The translations under genes were made by a program, and so were the position numbers. Below the pieces are notes generated by a model. It had not been told where the DNA came from, searched no databases, and saw nothing but the letters and a program-made list of their open reading frames with translations. From NCBI GenBank assembly GCA_032433765.1, contig JAVIAB010000092.1, forward strand, positions 60,965,126 through 61,029,125: a stretch of 64,000 nucleotides of DNA, read 5' to 3'. Source of the DNA: Megaustenia siamemsis. Taxonomy: Eukaryota; Mollusca; Gastropoda; Stylommatophora; Ariophantidae. Shown here piece after piece: positions 23,836 through 35,955 of the stretch. Each line of letters begins with the position of its first letter. Positions within the stretch are counted from its first letter, which is position 1.

Positions 23836-25792
23836 ATCGAAGAGGTAAGAAAACTCGGTATTAATAATAACATTCTGAAGTCGGATATGTTGGGTCGGAA
23901 GGCGCAAATATCACAGTTCTACTGCAGACTACAACACTGTGCATCAACGTCCACTTAACGTCCTTCAGAGAACGGATGACGAAGAGGACAATCAACTCCT
24001 TTAGTGGTCAGTCGGTGAACAACAAAAAGAAAGAAAAGAAAGAAAATGATTCTGAAAAAATGTAGACATGGCACATGATGGTGCGGTGTAGTCGTTACGT
24101 CTGTGGAATAAACAGAAAACAGTCATATGGTATTTTGATAATTATTGAGTTCAGTGCACAAAACAATGCAGTCACGTGGTAATTTGACAATTATTGAGAG
24201 CAATGCAAATTGTCAGTATTCAAGAAGAGTTTTTTTTGTGTTTTTATAGACGACCTTAAAAAACACGTCCCTGTGATCTCTCAAATCGAACTGAATATCT
24301 TCTCCTGCAGAGATTGTGTACTGACATTTTTAGAGAGTGGTCACAAGTCTAGTTTTTCTAGTCTTAAAAGTCTAAGTATGGTTTGTTGTGTACTCATTTT
24401 AGTCTGTATAACTATTTGATGTTTTCGATGGAAGGCGTACATGGAGTCATGCCTATGTTGATTTAAACAATTGGCCATGAAGATTATCCCACAATTATAA
24501 ATCTTCATGATGATATTTATTACCTTTTTGTGAATATCTCTATATGAACACGAATTAAATGAAAAGAAAACACTACATACAGCATTTCTGTGATATATAT
24601 TTTAATTTATCTTGCGCAAAATAAATCACTCCCAGTGTTAATGTTAAATCAAAACTGCCTAGTCTTTTCTTGTGTAACCAAACATTAGACCAAAATGCTA
24701 CATGATCTGAAACATTAAACTAAAACAATATATCTGAACACAGTAATACTGTTTTATGCATATGAATAAAGACAGTCTTTATTCACTTATGGCGAATGCT
24801 TATAATAATTGTGTGTACTATAATGTATATAACAGTTCGTTTTACTAAATGTCAGAAGTGTAGTAACAAAGTCATTCCAGCGCTATTAATTAAATAACAA
24901 AGTTAGATCTTAAAAAATAGATTTTAGAGGGAAGTGCATCAATAGAAGACGGAGACAAATAATAATAAATGAATATTATTATAGAGGAAAACTTCCGAGG
25001 CGATACTCAGCAAATTAAATCAGAGGAAGAGGTATGTTTACAGCACTCGGAAAAAAATGACGAATAATCAACAACAGAAAAAAAACAAAGAACAATATAT
25101 GGACCGAAGCAAGATCGAACCCATACTCAGTGGCACAGCGCCTTGTCACGAAAAGCCAAACGCTAGGGAACAATGCAGTGTTAGTGTAGAGTTTACTGTG
25201 ACAGCTCAATTACTTTTGAGATCCATTAAGCAATCATATGATTATAAAATCATGTCATCATTGTGTAATAAACTCGTATTGTAACCTTTAAAAACTAACT
25301 CACGTTATTTGCAGTTGGTTGATTGATTTTCCTTGATTTTATTATTTTATCTCAATCTAACAGTAAACTATTTTAAACTGCTGATGGACTGTAATTAGTG
25401 AATAAAAGCACACAGACATGTCAAAACACTTAGACAGTATCTATTTTTCAGTATCTATTACTGTATTCTTTTTATTAAAGCTGCTTACCTTGTTATATGT
25501 ATTTTTGTAGATAAAATTAAGTCCAGTTCAACTACTTCTGTTTTTTTTTCTCCATTTCTCACTATTTCATTCGTGGGGGAAAACATTATTTAAACTTTAA
25601 ATACAGAAGTAGAAAACTAGAGAAATATTTGAAAGTATTATTAACAAATGCAACAAATGTTAATGGCCATGGTTGATTTGAAAGGTGTGCATCTTAGTGA
25701 TTAAAGGTGATGTAAGATTTTATGCACTTATCTATGTGTTCGTATTATGCAAGCAGTGAACAAAAAATGAATTTTACAGAAATAAGTATTAC
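23836..25792. other. Unassigned AT-rich DNA
   Basis: No recognised exon, transposase or RNA gene. Confidence 0.4.
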
Positions 25793-25939
25793 CATTAGAG
25801 CAGTTTCATCAGCAGCCGTTGACGATTTACTATTCGTTTTATGGGAATTTACGACATCACAATAGTTGAGGGTTGCAATACTCATCTTCACTTTATTCCT
25901 TCCTCTTCTAGTTTTAAACTTTGTGACAGCTTTACTCAT
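25793..25939 (-). CDS. Possible first coding exon of DEG/ENaC gene B
   Basis: This is an open stretch of 49 codons from an ATG at 25939 to a donor-like ATG|GTAATA at 25793. It encodes a basic, Ser/Thr-rich, soluble N-terminus (MSKAVTKFKTRRGRNKVK...). It ends in phase 0, which fits the phase-0 start of the TM1 exon at 21603. DEG/ENaC subunits have short basic cytoplasmic N-termini, so the placement is reasonable. However, phase agreement alone would occur one time in three by chance, and the segment has no family signature. The frame stays open upstream to about 26040. Confidence 0.3.
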
Positions 25940-28259
25940 AGTTGATAACACTGGGTTTAGGATTCTAGTGAAAGGCACAATTCGCTGAAATGCTTCACAA
26001 TAGTTTGTGTGAATTATATTTTTACTGTCAAATCCCTGGCGCAACGCAAAGAATATAGCACAATACAGGTTTTGTTAGTTTTCTAAGCGATTATTTTCTT
26101 CAAATTTGCGCCTTCAAACTTGGTGCATCTGTCTCAAATAAGTCTATTTGTTACCACTTCTTGAACGTACACCGAATAAATCTAATTGTTTAAATTATTA
26201 TTTAAAAATAGTTTTACATTTTAAAATGCACTTTCATAGAAAAAAATGCATAAATGTGTTGGCAATTACATTCTATTATAGATAAGTTCTCGTGAATATC
26301 ACATGGCAATTACTTGTACTTATGGCTAGTGCTTTTTTTTTTCTGGCGGTACGCAACCGTATTCTGTACCGCACCTTTATGTTGTATCAAAATTCCAATT
26401 TATTAACAGCAAAAATATATGCTCTCTATGAAGCCAAGAATAGAAGGTTAGCGCTCAATTTCCGCTTAAATGAAAGAGAAGTAGTTCGTAGTTTTCGTGA
26501 ATAACTTCAAGAAACTAATTTCGCAGAGACACTACTTTCTCTAAAGCACACTTTGGACAGAATTGCAATATCTTCTAGTGAACGTGAAATGTGTTTCTCT
26601 CTCATGAACCTTAATGTAACTTCATCTAGGCCATCTCTACTGGTGCGGACAACCTCCGTTGATGTTCATCTGGTTAGTGAGTCTTCCTCTCGCCACATTC
26701 ATTCCTAGCAAATATGTGGATTTATGGCTCACCAGAGGTCATCATTCTGCAGTTGATACCAAAAGCAAGAAGCGACTTAGAGACGACGAGGGTATATCAG
26801 AGATTGTGTTGAAAGTGTCAAAGTTGCTGTACAATTTTCAGGACGAGTAATGACACAATTTTCCCATAAAAATTTAGGTAATAATATATATATATTTCAA
26901 GCAGCTTTAGCAGTTATGTAGAGGGCTGCTCCTAAGTCGGTATTCTGCAGTTAATACCAAAGCAAGAAGCAATCTTGGGGCGTCAAGGGTATATAAAAGG
27001 ATACGTTCAAATTGTAGTATATACAATAACATTATCAGGGTGATTACTGATAACTTTTTTCTCAGAAAAAAGACACTACTTGTAGCTCATGCTATAACTA
27101 ACAGACGTGGCTACTCACGGAGTGTCTATAGTCGAAAAACATATATTTATAAAAAATAATGAGATGTTTGAGAGGAAAATAAATCTAGACTAGTAATAGT
27201 AGAGACAATTGTAGCCGTGAGGTTATTAGAAAGTGACTCAGCATAAAACCAACCGTGAACACATACAAAGCATACACATAACAATTATTTATTCGCATTG
27301 ACAGTCGCTTTTGTGATCCTTAAATGTTAAAAAAATACTAATAAGAAGTTAGTTATTTGTTAGTTTTCGGATTATCTTCGTGGCGCATCGAACAACTGTT
27401 AATAATCGCTCACATCTCCAGCAAATCCCAAGCGTGAAAGGATTGAAAGAAACATTATTCTTGTTTACAAGTCTTCCTTTATTCATCCTATAGCTCTCTT
27501 GAAGTTAGGCAACATCAATACTTGAAGATCCAGCAGTCGCTCCGGGCTTTATATTCAAGACAATCATCAGAATTTTCACCGAGTCCTGTTCTACTTCCTT
27601 CAGGGCGTTACGGATGTATAATGTACGATCTGTCTATCATCCCGATGACCTTTATAAGACGTGACTAATGAAGCTGAGCAGAAAGCAGGTTATGAACTAG
27701 ATGGATGATAACAATAAGAATAACATTAACAGCACTGATAGGAAGGGTTGGGGATGCTGTCTGAGAAGGAACTAATACTGTATATCTCGCTATACAACAA
27801 TAAGAATTATACGCGGAAATACACAGAAAGCAGAGACAAATGTTAGTAATTTCGTGTATGTTAAAAAAGATCATAATATGAATAAAAAATTTAATTTTCA
27901 TTATATCTTCTCGTACATTTAAAAAAAATCGAAATATAAATTTACGTGTTGTATTATAAGCTTCTCTACAAAATAGATTACCCGCTATATTAGAAATATA
28001 GATAGAGTTGTCCTATTTGATTAATAAGAGACAACACAATGTGTAAATAATACAGGTGGTCTTCATTTTAGTCAGAAAATAAACTATTACATATATTGAG
28101 TTGAATATACTAAATAATATTCACATTCACTTTCGCTTAAATTTCACTTCAGACATTTGAAATATTTCCCACTTTCAGAGGTAGTTCCAAATTTCCGTCA
28201 GAAATAATTATTAACTTTCTTCCATAATTATTTGTTAATCTTCATTCAGAAATAGCTAC
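25940..28259. other. Unassigned AT-rich DNA with a diverged local duplication
   Basis: Short frames at 26292-26504 and 26659-26850 look like one decayed coding segment but match nothing I recognise. A segment of about 75 bp ('attctgcagttgataccaaa' ... 'gggtatat') at about 26743-26805 recurs diverged at about 26941-26995. The rest is featureless. Confidence 0.4.
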
Positions 28260-28425
28260 TAACTGAGCTTCAGTATTATTTGCTCACTTTTCTTCATAAT
28301 TATTTGCTCACTTTTCTCCATAATTATTTGCTCACTTTTCTTCATAAATATTTACTTGCTTTCCTTCATAAATATTTCCTTATGTTTCTTTAGAAATATT
28401 TTCTTATTTCCTTCGGTAACTTTTG
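28260..28425. repeat. Short tandem repeat, about 25-bp unit
   Basis: There are five to six decaying copies of 'atttgctcacttttcttcat' + 'aatt', drifting to 'tttccttcataaatat' at the right end. Confidence 0.75.
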
Positions 28426-28849
28426 CTAGTCTTTCGCAAAAATTCTTGTTAGAATTTTTTTTCCAAAACAAAATGTGGTAATATTCTCATAAAGCTGTAC
28501 AACCGTGTATCGCTCACACTTGCGGAGATCTGATTGGTTGGAATTTTATTTAAATCGAGTATTTATTTGGTTGTACATTATCGTGGTTCTCAAAATTTGT
28601 GAAAAATAAATAAAACGACACCCCGGATGAATGGTATAACATTTATTTGCAAAAAAAGTGTGATATAAACAATATTTTTGATACCAGATGTAAGCAATTA
28701 TGTAACCTGAAGGTGTTTATCACTTATTCAGACAAACAAACGTGATAACGGCTCAGTAGTCTAATGTACAGAATGTGATCTTGAATTGTATATATGATAT
28801 ATACATATACTGGCGACCACTATAATAAAAATGGCAAATAAAATGTCAA

Positions 28850-29190
28850 CATGGATATTTGTTCTCGTCAGAAGACAGAAAAAAAACCCAAGGAAAATCG
28901 CAGCTGCAGCTGTAATGTTTACACATACACTGAGCAAATCTTTAAAAACATCATAGAGATGCCACAGCCAGAAATTAATGGAAAGATAATCAATAACCTA
29001 AGATATGCTGATGATACTGTACTACTAACAGAAAATCCTAAAGATCTACAACAATTACTTAATGAAATAAACATGACAAGCAACAAATATGGACTAGACA
29101 TGAATATCAAAAAGACTAAAACTATGATCATAAGCAAAGGAAATACTCAAAACCCATAAATATATATCAAAATTGAAGGAATAGACCTGG
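28850..29190 (+). mobile_element. RTE-like LINE relic, RT fragment (left of an insertion)
   Basis: This encodes INNLRYADDTVLLTENPKDL (RT motif C, Y-A-D-D) and the following thumb region (KYGLDMNIKKTKTMI). The frame ends at 29157. The sequence that should follow (the Y-L-G-H-T-I-T-S-D-G box) is found at about 30550, so the LINE is split by about 1.36 kb. Confidence 0.8.
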
Positions 29191-29701
29191 ATTTGGTTAT
29201 TTGGTTATATATTTGGCCCCGGTATCACTGCAAACGAATTAAAATCCATAATTGCTCAACCGCCCGTGCCAGTGGAATCATCCGAATTAATAACTCATCG
29301 CCCAAACAAAGAAGGGTAGCTGTAGCCCCCATCATGGCAGTCTCAGCACACGCCAAAAGACATAAGGCGACACCGCATAGAAAGTGACCACGGCCAACTG
29401 TTCCCTGTCAATTGGAACATCGGAACATGATCAAAACGGATGAAACACACAGCTCACGGTGTGCACAGCGCACTTAACTCAGTAGCTCATGCAACAAGCC
29501 AGACTTGGAATATGAGGAAACTGCAACAAGGAACAATTTTCAGACATAGCCTTCAATCGTTCCTGCCGCCTATCCACCATATTGCCCGGAAGTTCACGTC
29601 CTCCTGAAAATGATGATCGTCATAGTATTTAAATCGTTCAGAACGGACGGGTTTTATCAATTTAGTGATAGAGATTTCAGAGACAAGATTGTTCATGATT
29701 T

Positions 29702-29757
<56 letters not shown>

Positions 29758-30547
29758 TATATTTATCTAACACTTAACATATTAAATATTAATTTTTAGA
29801 TAATTAAACGAGGAATTAAACTTCATCAAAACCAAGATGGTACAAAACGTATAAATAATATGGTTTGATTACAGTTCACACTAATCAAAATGAGATTTAC
29901 GCACTGTGCGGCGAAACGTACGGAAAGAGTTAAATGTATAGCGCTTGATGATGTTACGACATCGTGTTTGACTCCAGCAACGAACATACAAAACACTGTA
30001 CGTCATCAGATTATCCCCGTTGCACACCAAACAACAGATAGCAAAATTAGCGCATGGTCGGTCTTGGGACACACGATGAGCCATTATGATGACGTAGCAC
30101 GCACAAAATGGCTGCGCCCATGGGTTCATGATTACTCTAGTGAATGCAGTCTACAACGAACGAAACATGGTGCAAATTCCCCAAAGAGAAAAACCTTTTG
30201 CTGACTTGACGGATCCTACCACATTAATGCGTTGGAAATTGTAAATAACTTGCGGTGAACAACTCCATCAACGGTCAACAGCACTCAGTGTGCCGTAAAA
30301 CGCAGACCAACACTAGACGGTGGATGGTCGCATTCACAACACTTGAATTGTCAAAACGGAGTATTGCAGTGCGTGCAACGCCAATTCATTGGCTTAGATA
30401 TGATAAGTAGAACATAATCAGAACTTGAATGCAGAAAATTGCAACGGAAAGCCGAAATTGATCATATTCCAAAGCAATTTCTGCAGCGATCGAGAGAACA
30501 TGACTTAGTTCCGCTATCATGGAAACCGAAGTCCAATATTTGTCTGG
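29191..30547. mobile_element. Unidentified insertion of about 1.36 kb inside a LINE
   Basis: This sequence interrupts an otherwise collinear LINE. It contains (TA)n at 29707-29754 and a block at about 29880-30210 that is less AT-rich than its surroundings and open in both strands. I see no transposase motif and no clear terminal inverted repeats, so boundaries are approximate and the class is unknown. Confidence 0.45.
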
Positions 30548-31150
30548 ATATTATCAACCAACTACCTTGGACATACTATAACCAGTGATGGAAAATGTAC
30601 AACTGAAATAAACAAAAGAATAGACATGGCAAAAAGTAATTTTAATGCCATGAAGAACATGCTAACATCAAAACAAATAACACCAGGGCTGAAACTAAGA
30701 ATAGCAAATAGCAAATAGAATGTTACATCTTCTCAATATTCCTATATGGTGCAGAAACATGGACATTAAACAAGAAAACAGAACAGAGAATTAAAGCCTT
30801 TGAAATGTGGATATATAGAGAATATGTAGAATTGGATGTAAGGAAAAGAAAACAAACGCCGAAGTCTTAAAACAACTAAAAATGAAAAGAGAACTACTAA
30901 ACACAATTCAAACAAGACAAATGCGATTTTTGGGTCCTGTTAAAAGACACAACAGCCTACTAAAGTAATCCTGGAGGGGAAAATACAAGGTAAAAGAGGC
31001 AGAGGCAGACCAAGACTAATATGGACGCGTAACATCAAAAGATGGACAAATCAGCCTATGACAACCTGCACCATCAAAGCAAGAGACAGAGTGGAATTGC
31101 GCTCCATGGTAGCCAACCTTCGTTGCGGAGACGGCACTCGATGATGATGA
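30548..31150 (+). mobile_element. RTE-like LINE relic, 3' part with (GAT)n tail
   Basis: It resumes at the L-G-H-T-I-T-S-D-G-K-C-T-T-E-I-N-K-R-I box, continues through L-Y-G-A-E-T-W-T-L-N-K-K-T-E and the G-R-G-R-P-R tail, and ends in 'gatgatgatga' (about 31140-31152). The simple-repeat tail is typical of RTE-like LINEs. It carries several stops. The minus-strand relic at about 37075-37375 is the same family. Confidence 0.8.
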
Positions 31151-31329
31151 TGAATGTTTACACAAAATGAAAGGATTATTTAGGAACTGAAAGAAGCAAT
31201 ATTTGTCATCACACTTGATTGCTTTATAACATGTCGACTTATAAAACCCGATGGATACAAAGAAAATCAAGTCACATATTAAATATTAGCGTGCTGGCAT
31301 TATACTAGACGCAACGTGAAGCGCTACTC

Positions 31330-31615
31330 ATAGTTCTTGTAATTATTTTCATGGAAAACCGTAGAAGAAAAACTAGCATAAGAATTCAAGAAATTCCCTA
31401 ATTAATACAGTATAAGAAGAGTGTAAGCAGTTTAAGAAAACAATCACCAACATCCCAACAGCAGTGTGTGGAACAAAACAAAGGATAAATGAAATAAAGA
31501 GGATCACCCTACGTTGGAACGACACAATCAAAGAAGCAGTTAAAGAAAAGAAGAAACTATTTAAAGATTGGAGGGAGAGAAAGAACCAAGAAGAGTTTAT
31601 GGAGAGCTGAACTGT
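31330..31615 (+). mobile_element. RTE-like LINE fragment (pre-RT region)
   Basis: This matches 58650-58880, with shared 'gaagaaaaact', 'ttcaagaaa(c/t)tccc', 'tggaacga', and K-E-A-V-K-E-K-K-K-L-F-K-D-W-R. Stops are present. Confidence 0.75.
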
Positions 31616-32761
31616 TCGAGCCGGCTTTCTAAGACTATTACAAGTTACCAGCGATCTCTTTTCCGTAACAATGTGTTTCTGTCAAGTTTTGTCCAGCCTA
31701 GTTTGTCTCCAAACATCAACGGGGCCAACTAAATGTCGCTGTCCGACCTTCTTCTTACAAACATGGAGCTTAACTTCATGGCCACATAAGTACATTGGTA
31801 GAGACCACTTTATAGAACGAAATATAATACAATAATCTTCAGAAAAAAATTTAATGGATAATGGTATCGAATAAGAATATAAAAAAGAAATAAGAATCAT
31901 TAAAAGTAAGATATAATTCCCATAATATACTGGTGCATAACTGCTAAATCGCACGTATTTCAACTCATTTGTTGTCCGGCAGCCGGCATTTGTTGTCCGA
32001 CAGCCGGCATTTGTTGTCTTGAATTCAAGCTAAAACAAGTGATTATTGTTATTTAAATCTTTAACTAGACTATCTCGTGATATGCATGTACTTTACCTTT
32101 AGACTTCAGATGGTACTCTCTTATCTATTGGGATGAAGACCTCTATGAAAACTGATTTCATGGTAGTGTACTAGGCCCTAATTTGAGCAGTAATTATCTT
32201 TTCTCTTGTTGAATAATTTCTGTCAAATAATTACGTTTTGTCTTTATGTAATCCAGTGTCACAACAAACAGTGGTCCAGCTGTAATGTGCGGCCATGAAT
32301 ATAATACTCTTGATAACTTACTGACGATTAAAGATTAATGCAATCTTCTTCACTCCTATTGTGGTATTCTGTACTGACGTTGAGAATACCATTTCAGAAT
32401 ATTACGCTGACACTGTAGGACATTCCCACCTAACGAGCACTTTATTTATTATTTAACAGTCATTTTATAATGTTAAACAACATACACCCCTATCCCTATC
32501 CAAAAAGTTGTCTACTCGTTTATCCGGAAACTATTCGCTAACCAGATTTGATTACAGCCTTTTCACCCCTGACGTTTACACATGATTAAATAGTTGTTAC
32601 ATTTGCGTTAATATATGTAAAAAAAATATATATATGCTACTATCAGTTTATGCAGATTATACCGACTAATCGATACTCCTGGTGTATTATTTACATGTTG
32701 AAAGAAATAATGAAAATGATTTATACAGCTCAGTAAATAGATATTTTAATCTATTGTTATT
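31616..32761. other. Unassigned DNA
   Basis: It contains three tandem copies of a roughly 21-bp unit 'tttgttgtccggcagccggc' at 31970-32020. Otherwise nothing is recognised. Confidence 0.5.
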
Positions 32762-32764
<3 letters not shown>

Positions 32765-32792
<28 letters not shown>

Positions 32793-32848
32793 TGAGAATA
32801 ATATATTTATATATCTATCTATATATATATATATATATCTATATATAA
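32765..32848. repeat. (TA)n microsatellite
   Basis: Two TA tracts (about 32765-32792 and 32820-32845) directly precede the inverted repeat. Confidence 0.9.
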
Positions 32849-33094
32849 AGGGAGAAAATAACAGACAGCTTAAGATGAATGGCTTGGCAGAAGGTCAACA
32901 ACATAAATGATAAAGGACTGTCGAGATCGAAAGTTGTGGAGAGACATGACCACCTACGCCGGTAGGCTGCCTACCGGCGTAGGTGGTCATGTCTCTCCAC
33001 AACTTTCGATCTCGACAGTCCTTTATCATTTATGTTGTTGACCTTCTGCCAAGCCATTCATCTTAAGCTGTCTGTTATTTTCTCCCTTTATATA
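32842..33094. repeat. Near-perfect 126-bp-arm inverted repeat built from LINE 3' sequence
   Basis: The arms are exact reverse complements around a single base at 32968 (centre 'cgccggtaggc t gcctaccggcg'). The right-arm sequence ('gtggtcatgtctctccacaa', 'ttgttgaccttctgccaagc') is homologous to the LINE 3' end at about 60850-60960 and 23630-23740. The structure is therefore two copies of a LINE end fused tail to tail. It abuts another truncated LINE at 33095. Confidence 0.95.
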
Positions 33095-33950
33095 GTTCTC
33101 ATCAGCAGTCAGATAAAAACGATGCAGGAAAACACAAATGAACTATCATCAATAGCCAGCAAAATTGGGCTTGAGATCAATCATGAAAAGACTAAAGTCA
33201 TGACTAGTTTAATTCCAACAGGTGACAAAATATACATGGAAAACAAACCAGTAGAAGAGATCGATCACTTTATCTATCTTGGAAGTCACATTGATCGAGA
33301 AGGGGATACGAGCAAAGAAATTAAAATCAGAATAGCTAAAGCAGCAATGTCTTTCAGAAGCCTTGAAAAGTTGTGGAAATCAAAACTTATCAGCACAAAC
33401 ACAAAACTTAGGCTATTCAAATCAAATGTACTATCAACCCTTACGTATGCGTGTGAAAGCTGGAAAACAACAAGAGATATAGAAACAAAGTTGAACGCAT
33501 TCGAAAATAAATGTCTAAGGAAAATACTTGGTATAGAATGGAACGAATTCAAAACAAACGAGGAAATTAGAGAAATCGCCAATCAACCACTAATATCTTC
33601 AGTAATAAAGAAAAGACGATGGTTATACGTTGGACATGTGATGAGAAGAGATAATAACCGAATAGCAAAGCAAGCCCTCATATGGGAAACAACAGGTAAA
33701 AGAAAAAGAGGAAGACCCAGGGAGACACTGAGAAGAACATTGATGAGAGAGGCAAGAGCAGCAGGAGTCGGCTCCCTCAATGAGATAGAACTGCTTGCAC
33801 AGAACAGAGACAGATGGCGAGATTTGATAAAATATCTTTAAAAGAAAACTGCTAGAACAAAAAATCCATATAGGAGAAGGTGTATCTTGGTCTACGCCCT
33901 ATGGGCCGGTTACGGCTCGAAAGGTCAATAGATAGATAGATATATATATT
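33095..33950 (+). mobile_element. RTE-like LINE, 5'-truncated, with 3' end and (GATA)n tail
   Basis: This is the C-terminal half of a non-LTR reverse transcriptase. The intact frame runs to the stop at 33841: INHEKTKVM, then FIYLGSHIDREGD, KAAMSFRSLEKLW, TYACESWKTT and the KRKRGRPRETLRR tail ending NRDRWRDLIKYL. It lacks the catalytic palm. After the stop comes the family 3' end 'tatgggccggttacggctcg' and (GATA)n. The same 3' end occurs inverted at about 55500-55560. Confidence 0.85.
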
Positions 33951-34635
33951 GACACTGCAGTGATAGAAGTTAAAAATAAAGGCTTTAGTTTCAACAGCGG
34001 ATAAAATAGAAGTACTGGTCGCAACAAAGAAAAGAGATATGGAGGGACCTAAAGATACCTAAATGCACAACTCGTGCCCAGAGAGTTTATCAATTTTCTC
34101 TTAAACTGATTGCTTTCTGTGATTTTTTGCATGCAATCTTATTTGTTTACCGACCTTAAGATGTTATAACATTTAAGTACAATGTTAGTCTGAATTTTGC
34201 ACAAACCGTTTTTTGCTGTATAGTTTTAGGAAAATATCAAAACGTGTGCTCTAAACATTCGATTTTATTGTAAATTACGTTAATTTTCAAACATTGCAGG
34301 TCAAAGGCGTACCCGCATCACATTGAAGAGGGCACAATTTTTCATTTTGAGTATATATCTTCATCCTAGAGATAGGTAAACTTTGACCAAAGTATCAAAC
34401 ACACATAGTCGCCAAATAGCAGGCGTGTCATCAACAAAAATATATGGGACGACCAAAACATCAAACACACATAATCAGCAAATAGTAGGAGTGCCATCAA
34501 CAAAATTGTGCACATATCATACATATGTCATTCCGAAACAAATCTCTAAGAGGTTAACAATTGTTATCTGTTGAACAAACTGCTATCCATCTCGTTGGCA
34601 GTATTCTTTCTCTTCTTTGAGCACATGATCATTTT
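33951..34635. other. Unassigned DNA
   Basis: A diverged tandem pair ('catcaaacacacatagtc(g/a)' with 'ggcgtgtcatcaacaaaa') lies at about 34387-34510. No gene is recognised. Confidence 0.4.
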
Positions 34636-34639
34636 CTAC

Positions 34640-35320
34640 AGTACGTAATGTCTATCGTTGAAAGGGCACCACTCGCCACTTCTTTAATATCACAAATTTT
34701 AAATGTCGTGTTCAGTGCAGCAACTTGCCCTTTGACTTAAGCCCACACAAGTACTATTGGGTTGAGGTGCGAATAATAAGGTGGGAGGCGAAGAGACGTG
34801 TGTCTATACTTTGCAATTATTTTACCAATTTGATATAACTATGTTTTCTTAGTCTGTCTAACAAGTTACAACAACTCTGGTTTTAACTGGGTGCTGTGAA
34901 AGGAAACATTTTCTTTTCTAAGCCATGCGATGTTTTGATATTGTGTGCTTGACGAATTAGCAACTGTGTCCTCCAGTGCTTCCGCGTTATGATAGGTTGC
35001 ATTGTCCATTACAGGGCATAAAGGTCTATTCAGAATGGGGAGTAGAGTGCTCTCAATCCAATCTCTGAAAATTCGTCCATTCATTTCAGTGTGGTAGTCC
35101 TTGCCGTCTGCAGACTTTAATTGAAAATTAAGTTGTGCGTCATTAACAAGTCCATTCTCTCTACTGTCAGCATGTACTTATATAATGCGTTGTCCTTTGC
35201 TGCTGGGAACGCTTCTTTTATATTCTCTGTCAATTGACTGCCATTCTTTCTTATATGTATGATAAGCATTGACTCACATTTCATCAAAATGTACTATTAT
35301 TATACGTAGCCTTCAATTCG
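34640..35320 (-). pseudogene. Tc1/mariner (IS630)-like DDE transposase relic
   Basis: Reading down from 35320 on the minus strand, in several frames: V-H-F-D-E (first catalytic Asp, about 35290), then EMNGRIFRDWIESTLLPIL and CPVMDNATYHN (second Asp, about 35010-34980). After frame changes comes L-P-P-Y-Y-S-H-L-N-P-I-V-L-V-W (about 34795-34750). In this family the last box normally reads N-P-I-E-x-x-W, so the third catalytic acidic residue is Val here. Multiple frameshifts. An inactive relic. Confidence 0.75.
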
Positions 35321-35855
35321 TTGCTCACGACTCTGCCTCGAGTATTTGCTTCAGGCAGCAATCAGGTGTAGTTTTTCACAAACCATATTTCTACCACTAG
35401 CATATATATAATGTAAGAAGTAGTATTTTTATTCTCATGTTACTTCGCTGTACCCGTTTCCTTTTATGTTAAAGTATTTTATACATTGTGATCGAGAACC
35501 CAGATTTTAGTGTTTGCTATTTCCTGGTACTTTGTCAATTCATACGTGTTCAAGGGGAAAACTTCTCACAAAGCACCAACACTGTACAATTCAAACAATA
35601 ACGATGATCACTGAATTAAAAAAAAATATATGAAAAGAGCAACTTAAATGATTAACTAAACACACGAATCAATTAAAGGTGAAACGTATAATTAGAACAA
35701 CTTCAAATGAAAGAAGATAGTAACTCAAGCACGGAATTACTTATTCCTTTCTTTTATTCCTACTATCATTTATCTCAGAATAAGTATCACCTGTGACTAT
35801 TGAGTCTATGATATAATGCCAATTAGTATTCATATATGCTAGTCTATTTATGCAC
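35321..35855. other. Unassigned AT-rich DNA
   Basis: No gene or repeat recognised. Confidence 0.4.
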
Positions 35856-35955
35856 TTGTAGCTTTCTTGCGTTGTTGGTTATCGGCTGCACCATTCTGGG
35901 AACCAGCAAATCATCTTAGTTGGTATCCCAACTGTTGTGTTCTGACAGTGTGAAT
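35856..35955. repeat. Dispersed repeat, copy 1
   Basis: It shares 'tgtagctttct', 'attctg(g/t)gaaccagc', 'ggtatcccaactgttgtgtt' and 'aggaa(t/-)aaaa' with about 50198-50300 in the same orientation. Family unknown. Confidence 0.65.

Noticed and set aside
29881..30204. Overlapping plus and minus frames as a gene
   Set aside because: Open on both strands in a less AT-rich block, no recognised domain, no splice or promoter signals, and inside an insertion in a dead LINE.
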